Part shown: positions 13,925 to 22,022 of the stretch, piece after piece
Layout: each line of letters opens with the position of its first letter
How positions within the stretch are numbered: position 1 is the stretch's first letter
Notes under the pieces: generated by a model
The model's input: the letters and a program-made list of their open reading frames with translations, nothing else
Databases searched by the model: none
What the model was told of the DNA's origin: nothing
Assembly: GCA_023433515.1 (NCBI GenBank)
Contig: JAEZCN010000125.1
Span: forward strand, 1 to 24,514
DNA length: 24,514 bases
Direction: 5' to 3'
Origin: Pseudomonadota bacterium
GTDB taxonomy: Bacteria > Pseudomonadota > Gammaproteobacteria > Steroidobacterales > Steroidobacteraceae
Translations under genes and position numbers: made by a program

Positions 13925-15727
13925 TCAGTCGTTCAACCAGATCCAGCGCAGGATCTCCGGCAGCAACGCGCCGCCGTGCTGATCCGAATGCGCGCCGTCA
14001 CCCCAGTTGTGTTTGACCTCGTAACGCGTGCCGAGCGTGCCTGCGCGGTCCGCCCTGGCGTTCGCGTACTCGAACGCCGACAGCATCTGCTGGTTCGCCA
14101 GGAACCAGTTGCCGTGTTCGTTCGAGAGGTCCTTGTCGCCGTCCTGCAGATAGATCCGGATGGGCTTGATCGGATTCTTGCGGATCAGGGTGGGGTACAG
14201 ATCGCCGCCCGGGATCATCGGTTTGCCGTCCGCCGCGGGGGAATAACCGATCGACGTGTAGCTGCCGATCATGCTGATGACGCGGCGGAAGTAGTCGGGC
14301 CGCTGCCAGGCCGCCGTGAACGCCGCGATCGCGCCGCTCGAGGTGCCGCCGATCACGCGTTTCTCGGGATCGTTCGTGAGGCGGTACTTCCTGCCCACCT
14401 CGGGCAGCAGTTCGTCGATGAGTATGCGCGCGTAACGATCGTCCAGTGCGTCGTATTCGTTGCGACGGTTGTCGGGATTGCTCATCCCGAGATTGGTCGG
14501 GTAGGTCTCGCTGAGATTCCCGGGCGTGACGAACACGCCGATCGTCACGGGCATCTCGCCCTTGGCGATCAGGTTCTCCATGGCCTGGGGAATGCGCAAA
14601 CTACCTTGCGGATTCGTCGCGCGTTGGCCGTCCTGGAACACGAGCAGGTTCGCGGGCGCGGGTTTCTTCTCGTCGTACTGCGCCGGCACGTAGATCCAGT
14701 ACTGGCGCACGGTGCCCGGAATCGCCTGGCTGTGGAATTCGAACGGACCCTCGAGCCTTCCCTTCGGCACGCCCGGCTGCGGCAGCGAATCCGGCATGAA
14801 CGGATATTCGCCGGGCCGGCGCATCGCGGGTTGCGCGCCCTCGGCGAACTTGCAGTCCTCCGGCACGTGTTTGACGTAGTAGCTCTTGTAGTTGGTCGCT
14901 TTGCGATCGGTGCAGCCCGCGAGATCGAGCAGTTCGACCTTGCGAAAGTCGATCGGGTGCGACTCGCTCTGCAGTGAGATGTAACCCCTCTCGATGAGTT
15001 TGCCGTCGGGCTTGGTCGTGGTGTCGTAGTTGTCGACCACGCCGCCGCCGAACTGCGGCATCGAGTATTCGAGCACCTTCTCGCCGTTGACGTAGTGCGC
15101 GATCGTGCCCGCGCCGTGCACGACCAGTTCCGCCTGTACCCACTGGTCGCCATCGAAGGTCTTCGACTTCGAATTGAGGCAGTGCTCGGGGTAGATAGTC
15201 CCCTCGTACACGACCTCGGTGCCGGGGCTGCACATGTTCGCGGTGGGACGCGACGTGCCGTCGCCCTTGCCGCCGAGGAACTGTGCCTCGATGGAGATCG
15301 GAAACGTCTGGTCGCGCGGCATCGTGCGCGGATCGGGCGAATGCAGCATCGCGCCCGAATTGCGGAACGCCCACGAGCCCGGATGGCCCGGTGCCTGGTC
15401 GCCGACGAAGCGGTACTCGACCCGAAGCTTGTAATACGAGTAGGGCGACTTCCAGAAGAGATGGCCGAACTGCCCGTCGAAGCTCTGGTACTTGTCGTAA
15501 CGCACCTTGAGCAGGCCGTCCTCGACGCGGAATGTGTTCCCGTAGTTTTCGCCCAGCGCGTGCTTCGCGATCTTGGGCGTCCAGCCGGTGAGGTCCTTGC
15601 CGTTGAACAGCGTGATCCATTCTTCGGCGTTAGCGGCCGCGGGTGTCTGTGCGACGCCCGTCTGCGTGAAGGCGAATGCGGCAGCGAACATCAGGGCGTT
15701 TGCGAGGAGTGCTTTCTTCATCTTCAT
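13925..15727 (-). CDS. Secreted fusion: DUF1080 (3-keto-disaccharide hydrolase-type) domain + CE1-like esterase
   Basis: 600 aa with a Sec signal (MKMKKALLANALMFAAAFAF). Residues 35-268 form a DUF1080/LamG-like beta-sandwich (WITLFNGKDLTGWTPK ... SWAFRNSGAMLHSP ... ERGYISLQSESHPIDFRKVEL). A short Cys-containing linker (GCTDRKATNY ... EDCKF) leads to residues 325-600, an alpha/beta hydrolase of the enterochelin/feruloyl esterase kind. This has GTSSG with nucleophile Ser463, an Asp near 529-531 (QDGDKD) and a His at 580 or 584 (HSDQHGG). It is the last gene of the xylan operon; ATG at 15727 overlaps the GH43 stop (ATGA). A likely role is removal of feruloyl or acetyl groups from xylan; the DUF1080 part may bind sugar or cleave 3-keto-glycosides. 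Confidence 0.9.
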   Translation of the reverse strand: MKMKKALLANALMFAAAFAFTQTGVAQTPAAANAEEWITLFNGKDLTGWTPKIAKHALGENYGNTFRVEDGLLKVRYDKYQSFDGQFGHLFWKSPYSYYKLRVEYRFVGDQAPGHPGSWAFRNSGAMLHSPDPRTMPRDQTFPISIEAQFLGGKGDGTSRPTANMCSPGTEVVYEGTIYPEHCLNSKSKTFDGDQWVQAELVVHGAGTIAHYVNGEKVLEYSMPQFGGGVVDNYDTTTKPDGKLIERGYISLQSESHPIDFRKVELLDLAGCTDRKATNYKSYYVKHVPEDCKFAEGAQPAMRRPGEYPFMPDSLPQPGVPKGRLEGPFEFHSQAIPGTVRQYWIYVPAQYDEKKPAPANLLVFQDGQRATNPQGSLRIPQAMENLIAKGEMPVTIGVFVTPGNLSETYPTNLGMSNPDNRRNEYDALDDRYARILIDELLPEVGRKYRLTNDPEKRVIGGTSSGAIAAFTAAWQRPDYFRRVISMIGSYTSIGYSPAADGKPMIPGGDLYPTLIRKNPIKPIRIYLQDGDKDLSNEHGNWFLANQQMLSAFEYANARADRAGTLGTRYEVKHNWGDGAHSDQHGGALLPEILRWIWLND

Positions 15728-17352
15728 TCCTGTCGTACGTACGGACCGAGCACGGTGCCGACGAATCCTCCGGCGACTTCCGTGCTCAGCAGGGAACCGT
15801 CATCGTTTTCACGAACCGGTTGCCAGCCCTTGCCGATGTCGTAATAGAACGAATAGCGATCGCGCTCGCCGCTGATCCGCAGATCGATCCACGGCGTCGG
15901 CGGCAGCAGGCTGGACACGACGGTCTCGAGATCCTTGCCCGAGCGGCGTTCGAGCGACACCCGCACTCCGTCGTGCATGCGGCGGACATTCAGGAAATAC
16001 CAGTGTGTCTCGTTCTGATACGCCGCCAGTCCCGCAGATACCTGGCGGGACGCGGGCAGTACGAGCCGCGTCGACGCATCGAACGTGAGGTGCTGCTGGC
16101 GCCGCGCGAGGAACGAAGGATTGCTCTTCTCGTCGAGACGTGTGAGCTGCGGGTGGATCTCGAGAGTGCCGTTGCGCAGCGTCATCCACGTCTGTTTGGG
16201 AACGTGCACCTGCAGCCACTCCGGTTCGAGCTTCGCTCCGTCGAACTCGTCGCGTTTCGTGAAGTTGCCGGACAACAGGTCGCCGGTGCCCGTCAAGTTC
16301 TTCGGTCCCGCGACGGTGGTTGGAATCGGCTTGCCGGCTTCGAGGATCACGGGCCAGCCGTCCTTCCACGTCACGGGCAGCAGGAAGGTCTCGCGGCCCG
16401 TGTTGTAACGGTCGCCGGCATACGGACGCGAGGCGAGGAACACCGCCCACCAGCTTCCGTCCTGCGTCTGCGCGAGGTCCGCGTGTCCGGCATTCGTGAT
16501 CGGATCCGGGCGATCGGCCGGCAGATCGCGCTGCGTGAGGATCGGGTTGCCCGCGTACGCCTCGTACGGACCCCACGGAGAACGCGCGCGCAGGACCACC
16601 TGCGAATGGCCCGGGCCCGTGCCGCCCTCGGCGCAGCTGAGGTAGTACCACTCGCCGACGCGATACAGATGCGGGCCTTCTATCCAGATGGGTTTCTTCG
16701 AAATGTCGACGCCGCCGTTCACGATCACCTTGCGCGGGCCGACGAGTTTGTCAGTAGCGAGATCGAACTCCTGGATCCAGATCGCGCGATGCCCGTCGTA
16801 GAGCGGCTTGCCCTCGGGCCCGCCGTTGTTGAGCACGTACGCCTTGCCGTCGTCGTCGAAGAAGAACGACGGATCGATGCCATCGAGGCCCTTGAGCCAC
16901 ACCGGGTCGGACCACGGCCCGGCCGGGTTCTTCGCTGTCACGAAGAAATTGCCGCCCGCGTCGACCAGCGTGTTGATGATGTAGTAAGTCCCGTCGTGGA
17001 AATGGATCGACGGCGCGAACACGCCACGCGAGATGCCGAGGCCGTCGAAGCTGATCTTGGCGGGATCGGAAAGCGCGTGGCCGATGAGCCGCCAGTGCAC
17101 GAGATCGTCGCTCTCGTGGATCGGGATGCCGGGAAAGTGCGCGAACGTGGAGTTGACCAGGTAGTACTTGTCCCCGGCCCGCGTGACGCTGGGGTCGGGG
17201 TAGTAACCCGCGAGAATCGGGTTGTGGAAACTCCCGGCCGGAAGCGGCGCGGAGTAGAGCGCATCATTGCCCGTGTATTCGAACCAGTCGAACACGACCG
17301 GCTGCGCGTGTGCGGTCGCCGCGGCGAATGCGGCCAGAACGATGAATCTCAA
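15724..17352 (-). CDS. GH43 family glycosidase (beta-xylosidase/alpha-L-arabinofuranosidase) with C-terminal beta-sandwich
   Basis: 542 aa, Sec signal MRFIVLAAFAAATAHA. The five-bladed propeller carries the GH43 triad: Asp53 (YPDPSV, base), Asp160 (GIDPSF, pKa modulator) and Glu225 (WIEGPHLY, acid). Residues 350-540 are the beta-sandwich of the GH43 C2 type (FDGAKLEPEWLQVHVP, RQQHLTFDASTRLVLPA, GLAAYQNETHWYFLNV). The start is TTG at 17352, supported by GAGGGGG about 4 bases upstream and by the signal peptide that follows. It releases xylose or arabinose from xylo-oligosaccharides, downstream of GH10 action. The exact sugar cannot be told from sequence alone. Confidence 0.94.
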   Translation of the reverse strand: MRFIVLAAFAAATAHAQPVVFDWFEYTGNDALYSAPLPAGSFHNPILAGYYPDPSVTRAGDKYYLVNSTFAHFPGIPIHESDDLVHWRLIGHALSDPAKISFDGLGISRGVFAPSIHFHDGTYYIINTLVDAGGNFFVTAKNPAGPWSDPVWLKGLDGIDPSFFFDDDGKAYVLNNGGPEGKPLYDGHRAIWIQEFDLATDKLVGPRKVIVNGGVDISKKPIWIEGPHLYRVGEWYYLSCAEGGTGPGHSQVVLRARSPWGPYEAYAGNPILTQRDLPADRPDPITNAGHADLAQTQDGSWWAVFLASRPYAGDRYNTGRETFLLPVTWKDGWPVILEAGKPIPTTVAGPKNLTGTGDLLSGNFTKRDEFDGAKLEPEWLQVHVPKQTWMTLRNGTLEIHPQLTRLDEKSNPSFLARRQQHLTFDASTRLVLPASRQVSAGLAAYQNETHWYFLNVRRMHDGVRVSLERRSGKDLETVVSSLLPPTPWIDLRISGERDRYSFYYDIGKGWQPVRENDDGSLLSTEVAGGFVGTVLGPYVRQE

Positions 17353-17373
17353 GATCCCCCCTCGAGTCGAATG

Positions 17374-17895
17374 TCATCCATCAACCGGCGTGGCCGGCGT
17401 CGCGAGTATGCGCTGGTAGAAGGCCAGGTCCAGCCATCGACCGAACTTGAAGCCCGATTGTTTCACCGTCCCGCAATGTGTAAAGCCGAGCTTTTCGTGC
17501 AGGCGGATGCTGGCGGTGTTCGACGCGTCGATACCGCCGACGAGCACGTGATAACCCTGTCTTTCGGCGGCCTGCACGATGGCCGTGAGCAAAGCCTTGC
17601 CGACGCCCTGGCCGCGAAAGCGGTTATCCACATATAACGAGTGTTCGATCGTGTACTTGTACGCGGGCCAGGCGCGGAACGTGCCGTAGCTGCCGAAGCC
17701 CAGGAGCTCGCCTTTTCGGTTCTCGACGCCGATGACGGGAAAGTTGCCCCGCGCCTTTGCTTCGAACCACGTCGCCATGGATTCAAGCGTACGCGGCTCG
17801 TAGTCGTACAACGCGGTCGAGTTCACGATCGCGTCGTTGAAGATGGCCAGAATGGCCGCGGAGTGGCGCCGCGGTGTGCAGTCTACGAGTTTCAT
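17374..17895 (-). CDS. GNAT N-acetyltransferase, phosphinothricin-acetyltransferase-like
   Basis: 173 aa, cytoplasmic. The acetyl-CoA loop RGQGVGK lies at residues 94-100 after strand IEHSLYVDNRF. The N-terminus (AAILAIFNDAIVNSTALYDYEPRTLESMATWFEAK) and GIDASNTASIRLHEKLGFTHCGTVKQSGFKFGRWLDLAFYQRIL are typical of the Pat/Bar-MnaT subgroup, which acetylates amino-acid analogues such as phosphinothricin or methionine sulfone. It is placed oddly, inside the xylan operon: ATG at 17895 overlaps the GH10 stop (ATGA) and GH43 follows 21 bp later. The link to xylan use is unclear; it may be carried by chance. Confidence 0.92.
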   Translation of the reverse strand: MKLVDCTPRRHSAAILAIFNDAIVNSTALYDYEPRTLESMATWFEAKARGNFPVIGVENRKGELLGFGSYGTFRAWPAYKYTIEHSLYVDNRFRGQGVGKALLTAIVQAAERQGYHVLVGGIDASNTASIRLHEKLGFTHCGTVKQSGFKFGRWLDLAFYQRILATPATPVDG

Positions 17896-19037
17896 TTCAT
17901 TTCGAACGCGGGCCCGGGAGTCCGTTTCGGCGCCGAGCGGAATGCCGCGGCGATGGCATCGCGCAGCGGCTTGGCGGTGTAACGATTGTCGAACGGCGTG
18001 GGGCGCTTGGGTAGTTTGTCCTCGCGCGGCGTGCGACCCTGCAGCCAGGTATGGTTGTCGGCGAGGCCCCAGCACATGACCACGTTGACCTCCTCGAACG
18101 ACAGCGTGAGGTCCAGGAATGCGCGGCCGAGCGCCGCGACTTGCGCGTCGCGCTCCGCGAAGTCCGCGGGCAGCGGCGTGTCGTGCACGTCGAACTCGGT
18201 GATGAGCAGCTTGTAGCCCATGCCCGTGACTTCGGTGAGGAACTTGCGCCAGGCCTTTTCATCGCTCGCGTCGAAGGCGCGATTCGCATTGCTGTCCTGG
18301 TTGCCCGCGCCGATGTGCGCCTGGATGCCGAGCGCGTCGACGGGGACGTCGTTCTTGCGGAAGCGTTCGAGCAGCCGCAACACGCCGTCGCGATGCGGCC
18401 CGTTGTCGCTTTCCCAGCCCATGTAATCGTTGTAGACGAGTTCGGTCGTGGGGAGGGCCTCGCGCGCCTTGCGGAAGGCGATCTCGAGCACCGCGTCCGG
18501 CGAGCCGATGGCCTTCGACAGCGCGGTCTCGCGCATCTCACCCGTGATGTTGTGCACGGCTTCGTTGACGACGTCCCAGGAACAGATGCTCGTGCCGAAG
18601 TGCGTCGCGGTGCGCGTCACGTGATCCTCGAGGAATTCGCGCGCGGCTTTCGCGGGCTCCGCGCCGAAGTCGTGCGAGTCGAGCCAGCGCGGCATCCAGC
18701 GCGGGTGGTGCCAGAGCAGCGTGTGGCCGCGTACGAACATGCCTTCGGCCTGCGCGAAGTCGATCAGTTTCTGCGCGCGCTCGAACACGAACCTGTCGGG
18801 GGCCGGGCGCATCCACGCCATCTTGAGCTCGTTCTCGGGGACGATGCCGCCGCATTGTTCGCGCACCAGCTGTAGATAGGCGGTGTCGCTGAGGCCGCGG
18901 CCGGAGACGGAAGTGCCGAAACGCAGACCTTTGGCGCGCGCCAATGCATCGAGTGATCCGGATTCGGCGGCCGCGGCCCATGCGGGCGTGGCCGCAGCCG
19001 CGATGCCCGCGCCGATCATTTCACGTCGGTTCAACAT
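17892..19037 (-). CDS. GH10 endo-1,4-beta-xylanase, Tat-type signal
   Basis: 381 aa, single catalytic domain. Acid/base Glu159 (WDVVNEAV) and nucleophile Glu281 (ITEFDVHD) are both present, with the GH10 signatures GHTLLWHHPRWMP and MCWGLADNHTWL. The N-terminus MLNRREMIGAGIAAAATPAWA holds a twin Arg ahead of a hydrophobic stretch and an AWA cleavage site, so Tat export is likely. ATG at 19037 lies 2 bases after the stop of the upstream gene. It cuts the xylan backbone into oligomers for the GH43 and esterase encoded downstream. There is no carbohydrate-binding module of its own. Confidence 0.95.
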   Translation of the reverse strand: MLNRREMIGAGIAAAATPAWAAAAESGSLDALARAKGLRFGTSVSGRGLSDTAYLQLVREQCGGIVPENELKMAWMRPAPDRFVFERAQKLIDFAQAEGMFVRGHTLLWHHPRWMPRWLDSHDFGAEPAKAAREFLEDHVTRTATHFGTSICSWDVVNEAVHNITGEMRETALSKAIGSPDAVLEIAFRKAREALPTTELVYNDYMGWESDNGPHRDGVLRLLERFRKNDVPVDALGIQAHIGAGNQDSNANRAFDASDEKAWRKFLTEVTGMGYKLLITEFDVHDTPLPADFAERDAQVAALGRAFLDLTLSFEEVNVVMCWGLADNHTWLQGRTPREDKLPKRPTPFDNRYTAKPLRDAIAAAFRSAPKRTPGPAFEMK

Positions 19038-19039
19038 GT

Positions 19040-19867
19040 TCAGGCGTTCCCCATGTGTTTCGCGAATTCTCCGCCGGGCATCGCGCGGTCGAGGTAGTCG
19101 AACGTGCCGCTCGCCTGGATTTCCTTCGCGGCATCGGCGAGTCCCTGCATGGCGGCGCGATACAGCGACGTCGCGAAGCTGATGCGGCGTACGCCGGCCT
19201 CCGCCAGCTCGCGCACGCTGAAAGATTTGCCCGGGACCGCGACCATGAAGTTGACGGGCTTGCGTACCGATGCGCACACGGTGCGCACGGCGTCCATGGT
19301 TGGCAGCAGCGGAGCGAACAACACGTCGGCGCCAGCTTTCTCGAATGCCTGCAGGCGGCGGATCGTGTCGTCGAGATCGTTGCGGCCGAGCAGGAAGTTT
19401 TCCGTGCGCGCGGTCAGCGTGAACGGGAAGGAGAGTGCGCGCGCGGCCTCGACGGCCGCGGCGACGCGTTCGGTCGCGAGCGTGAAGTCGAAGATCGGAT
19501 CGTCCTTGCGGCCGGTCGAGTCTTCGATCGAGCCGCCCACGAGGCCGATGCCCGCGGCGAGACGAATCGCTTTGGCGGCAGCCTCGGGAGAATCGCCGAA
19601 GCCTTTTTCGAGATCGCCCGAAACGGGCAGCGACGTGGCGTCGCAGATGAGCTTGGCGTGGGCCAGCGCCTCGTCGAGCGAGACGCCGTGATCGAGGCGG
19701 CCATACGTTCCGGCGCAGGCGCCGCTGGAGGTCGCCAGCGCGGGAAAGCCCAGCGAGTTGAGGATGCGCGCGGTACCGCCATCCCAGCAGTTGCCGATCA
19801 GGAACGTGCCGCTTTCATGCAGCGCGCGGAAGCGGGCGGCGCGCTTCTCCTGTGAGTTTTCGTCCAT
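19040..19867 (-). CDS. Isocitrate lyase/PEP mutase superfamily protein
   Basis: 275 aa, cytoplasmic TIM barrel. Family features: GTFLIGNCWDGGTARILNSLGFPALATSSGA (phosphate/acid pocket), LPVSGDLEKGFGDSPE with Asp85, GGSIEDSTG with Glu115-Asp116 (Mg2+ site), ARTENFLLGRNDLDDTIRRLQAFEKAGAD and the closing barrel strands. It lacks the Lys-Cys-Gly signature of true isocitrate lyase, so it is more like the PEP mutase/2-methylisocitrate lyase/oxaloacetate decarboxylase group. The start is ATG at 19867, with GAGGTGA 5 bases upstream. It is the first gene of the run leading into GH10. A 2-oxoacid lyase could serve pentose catabolism, but no evidence fixes this. Confidence 0.9.
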   Translation of the reverse strand: MDENSQEKRAARFRALHESGTFLIGNCWDGGTARILNSLGFPALATSSGACAGTYGRLDHGVSLDEALAHAKLICDATSLPVSGDLEKGFGDSPEAAAKAIRLAAGIGLVGGSIEDSTGRKDDPIFDFTLATERVAAAVEAARALSFPFTLTARTENFLLGRNDLDDTIRRLQAFEKAGADVLFAPLLPTMDAVRTVCASVRKPVNFMVAVPGKSFSVRELAEAGVRRISFATSLYRAAMQGLADAAKEIQASGTFDYLDRAMPGGEFAKHMGNA

Positions 19868-19912
19868 GGGGTTCACCTCGTGTCCGGGAGGCGAGTCTAA
19901 CGCAGGGTGCAG

Positions 19913-19948
19913 GCCTGTCCCCGTTTCCTGGAAACGGGGAATGTCCCC
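19913..19948. repeat. REP-like palindromic element
   Basis: CCCCGTTTCC (19919-19928) and GGAAACGGGG (19930-19939) form a perfect 10-bp inverted repeat around one base. The right arm overlaps a second small dyad, GGGGA-ATG-TCCCC (19936-19948), and GCCTGTCCCC stands to the left. Such CTGTCCCCGTTTCC elements recur between genes in many gammaproteobacteria (recalled pattern). It lies 4 bases before the end of the ABC permease gene, so it could end or shield that transcript. Confidence 0.6.
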
Positions 19949-19951
19949 ATT

Positions 19952-21100
19952 TCAGTCGAGGCGTTTCTTGAAGCGGGCCACGGCGACCGAGAGCATGAGC
20001 ACGAGGAATACCGCGAGCTTCGCGAGTTGCGGCCACAGTTCGGGCAGGTCCGCGCCGCGCAGCACGATGCCGCGCAGGATGACGTTGAAATGCGTGAGCG
20101 GCAGGAGCTGCGCGATCCATTGCGCCGCGACGGGCATGCCCTCGAACGGGAACATGAAGCCCGACAGCAGGATCGACGGGAGCATCGTCAGGAAGGCGAG
20201 CTGGAACGCCTGGAACTGGGTTTTCGCGAGCGTCGAGACGAACAGGCCGAGACCGAGGGTGGCGGCGATGAACAGGAGCGCGGCGAGATAAAGATCCATG
20301 ACGCTGCCGACCACCGGCACGTTGAACAGCGCAGATCCCACGATCAGGATGATCGTCGTCTGGATGAGCCCGATCGCGACGAACGGCAGTAGTTTGCCCA
20401 CCATGAGCTCGAGCCGGCCCAGTGGCGTCGCGATGAGCAACTCCAGATTGCCGCGTTCGCGCTCGCGCACGATCGCGCCGGCCGTGAATACCACCATCGT
20501 CATCGTGAGGATCACGCCGATCAGCGCGGGCACGATCTGGACCGCGGTGCGTTTCTCGGGGTTGTACAGCGTACGGATTTCCACGCGCCGCGGGGTCATG
20601 CGTTTGCCGCCCGAGTAGGGTCCCGCGCCATGGCGCGTGATGAGCGGGATCGCCGCGAGGCCGCTCGCGACACCCGCGAGGCTCGGCTGCGAGCCATCGA
20701 CGAGGATCTGCGCCACGGGCCGCGTATCCGACTGCAGCCGCCGCTCGAAGTCGGGCGGGATGACCACGGCCATGCTCGCGCGGCCCTCGCGCATGAGCCG
20801 GTCCACCTCGGCGCCCGAATTCGTCGTGTAGTCGACGCGCAGCACCTGGGTGGCGGAGAGCTGCGCGATGAATTCGCGCGACATCGAGGAGTTGGCCTGG
20901 TCGTGCACGACGGTGGCGAGGTGGCGCACGTCGAAATTGATCGCGTATCCGAACAGCAGGATCTGCATGAGCGGCACGCCGACGATCATGCCGAAGGTCA
21001 CGCGGTCGCGCGCCAGCTGGCGCACTTCCTTGCGGGCCACCGCGCCGAGGCGCCGCAGCGAGGCGCGCAGCCGACCCGGCTTGCCCCGCTCATTCGACAC
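19952..21100 (-). CDS. ABC-2 type transporter permease (YhhJ/YbhS-like)
   Basis: 382 aa. The first helix (VTFGMIVGVPLMQILLFGYAIN) is followed by a large periplasmic domain of about 130 residues (NFDVRHLATVVHDQ ... SGGKRMTPRRVEIRTLYNPEKRT). Then come five helices with the ABC-2 motif region VRERERGNLELLIATPLGRLELMVGKL, ending VAVARFKKRLD. This is the fold of YbhS/YhhJ-type drug exporters. The start is GTG at 21100 with GGAGA 6 bases upstream; it overlaps the ATPase gene by 11 bases. A second permease gene, common in this family, is absent here, so the pump may be a homodimer. Confidence 0.9.
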   Translation of the reverse strand: MSNERGKPGRLRASLRRLGAVARKEVRQLARDRVTFGMIVGVPLMQILLFGYAINFDVRHLATVVHDQANSSMSREFIAQLSATQVLRVDYTTNSGAEVDRLMREGRASMAVVIPPDFERRLQSDTRPVAQILVDGSQPSLAGVASGLAAIPLITRHGAGPYSGGKRMTPRRVEIRTLYNPEKRTAVQIVPALIGVILTMTMVVFTAGAIVRERERGNLELLIATPLGRLELMVGKLLPFVAIGLIQTTIILIVGSALFNVPVVGSVMDLYLAALLFIAATLGLGLFVSTLAKTQFQAFQLAFLTMLPSILLSGFMFPFEGMPVAAQWIAQLLPLTHFNVILRGIVLRGADLPELWPQLAKLAVFLVLMLSVAVARFKKRLD

Positions 21101-22022
21101 GGGTCTCTCCGCGCGTCGCGACGACGAACACATCCTCGAGGCTCGCGTGCGTGCGGGCCACCTGCGCCTGGATGCCGTGTTTGGCGAGCTCGGTCCGCAT
21201 GCGCGAATCCGCATCCGGAGCGCCGCGGTCGACGAGCACGCGCAGGCGCACGCCGAGTTGCGTGACGCCGTGCACCCAGGGCAGGACACGCAGTAGTTTG
21301 GGCGTCGCGCTGTCATCGGCGCCTTCGATCTCGTATACGTCGGCATCGACCGCGTTCAGCAGGTCGCGTGGCGAGCCTTCGGCGACCAGGCGTCCCTCGG
21401 CCAGGATCGCGAGACCGTGACAGCGTTCGGCCTCTTCCATGTAGTGAGTCGAGACCAGGATGGTCGCGCCGTCTTCGGCGAGCAGGAACAGCCGCTCCCA
21501 GAAATCGCGCCGGCTCTGCGGATCGACCGCGCTGGTCGGCTCGTCGAGCAGCAGCAGCTCCGGCTCGTGCAGCGTCGCCGCGGCGAGTGCCAGGCGCTGC
21601 CTCTGTCCGCCGCTCATCGTGCCCGCGCGCTGGTTGCGCAGCGCTTCGAGGTTGTACGTGGCGCGTGCGGCGGCGATGCGTGCGGCCACGTCGCCTTCGA
21701 GACCGTACAGGTCGGCGATGAACCGCAGGTTCTCGTCGGTGGTCAGGTCCTCCCACAGCGAGAATTTCTGCGGCATGTAACCCAGGCGCCGGCGGATCGC
21801 CTCGGCGTCGTCGACGATCGAGAGTCCCAGCACCTCGGCGTGGCCTTCGCTCGGCAGCAACATGCCGCACAACATGCGCAGCGTGGTGGACTTGCCCGAT
21901 CCGTTGGGCCCGAGGAATCCGTAGATGCGGCCCGCGGGGATGTCGAGGTCGACGTGATCGACCGCGATCTTGTCGCCGAACTTCCGGGTCAGCTGCCGCG
22001 CCGAGATGGCGGTGTCGCTCAC
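21090..22022 (-). CDS. ABC transporter ATP-binding protein
   Basis: 310 aa. Walker A GPNGSGKST lies at residues 38-46, signature MSGGQRQRLALA at 136, Walker B LLLLDEPTSAVDP at about 156, and H-loop His193 in VSTHYMEEAERC. It has a single nucleotide-binding domain with a C-terminal accessory region, unlike the double-domain YbhF of E. coli. GTG start at 22022 overlaps the HlyD gene stop (GTGA). It drives the permease encoded downstream and works with the HlyD-type adaptor upstream. Confidence 0.93.
   Translation of the reverse strand: MSDTAISARQLTRKFGDKIAVDHVDLDIPAGRIYGFLGPNGSGKSTTLRMLCGMLLPSEGHAEVLGLSIVDDAEAIRRRLGYMPQKFSLWEDLTTDENLRFIADLYGLEGDVAARIAAARATYNLEALRNQRAGTMSGGQRQRLALAAATLHEPELLLLDEPTSAVDPQSRRDFWERLFLLAEDGATILVSTHYMEEAERCHGLAILAEGRLVAEGSPRDLLNAVDADVYEIEGADDSATPKLLRVLPWVHGVTQLGVRLRVLVDRGAPDADSRMRTELAKHGIQAQVARTHASLEDVFVVATRGETRVE

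Noticed and set aside
15676..17637. 653-codon open frame on the plus strand
   Set aside because: It runs opposite the esterase end, GH43 and GNAT genes, whose active-site motifs are all intact. Composition marks it as a shadow frame.
17374..17895. Dedicated herbicide-resistance gene
   Set aside because: The Pat/Bar-like family has many general members acting on amino-acid analogues; nothing here fixes phosphinothricin as substrate.
19919..19939. Plain intrinsic terminator
   Set aside because: The palindrome has a one-base centre and no T-run, and it carries the CTGTCCCC motif of dispersed repeats, so a REP-like element is the better description, though it may still affect the transcript end.
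21101..21346. Longer start for the ABC-2 permease
   Set aside because: The extra 82 residues are antisense-like (Ser/Arg/Cys-rich), overlap the ATPase reading, and lack a ribosome site; GTG at 21100 has GGAGA.
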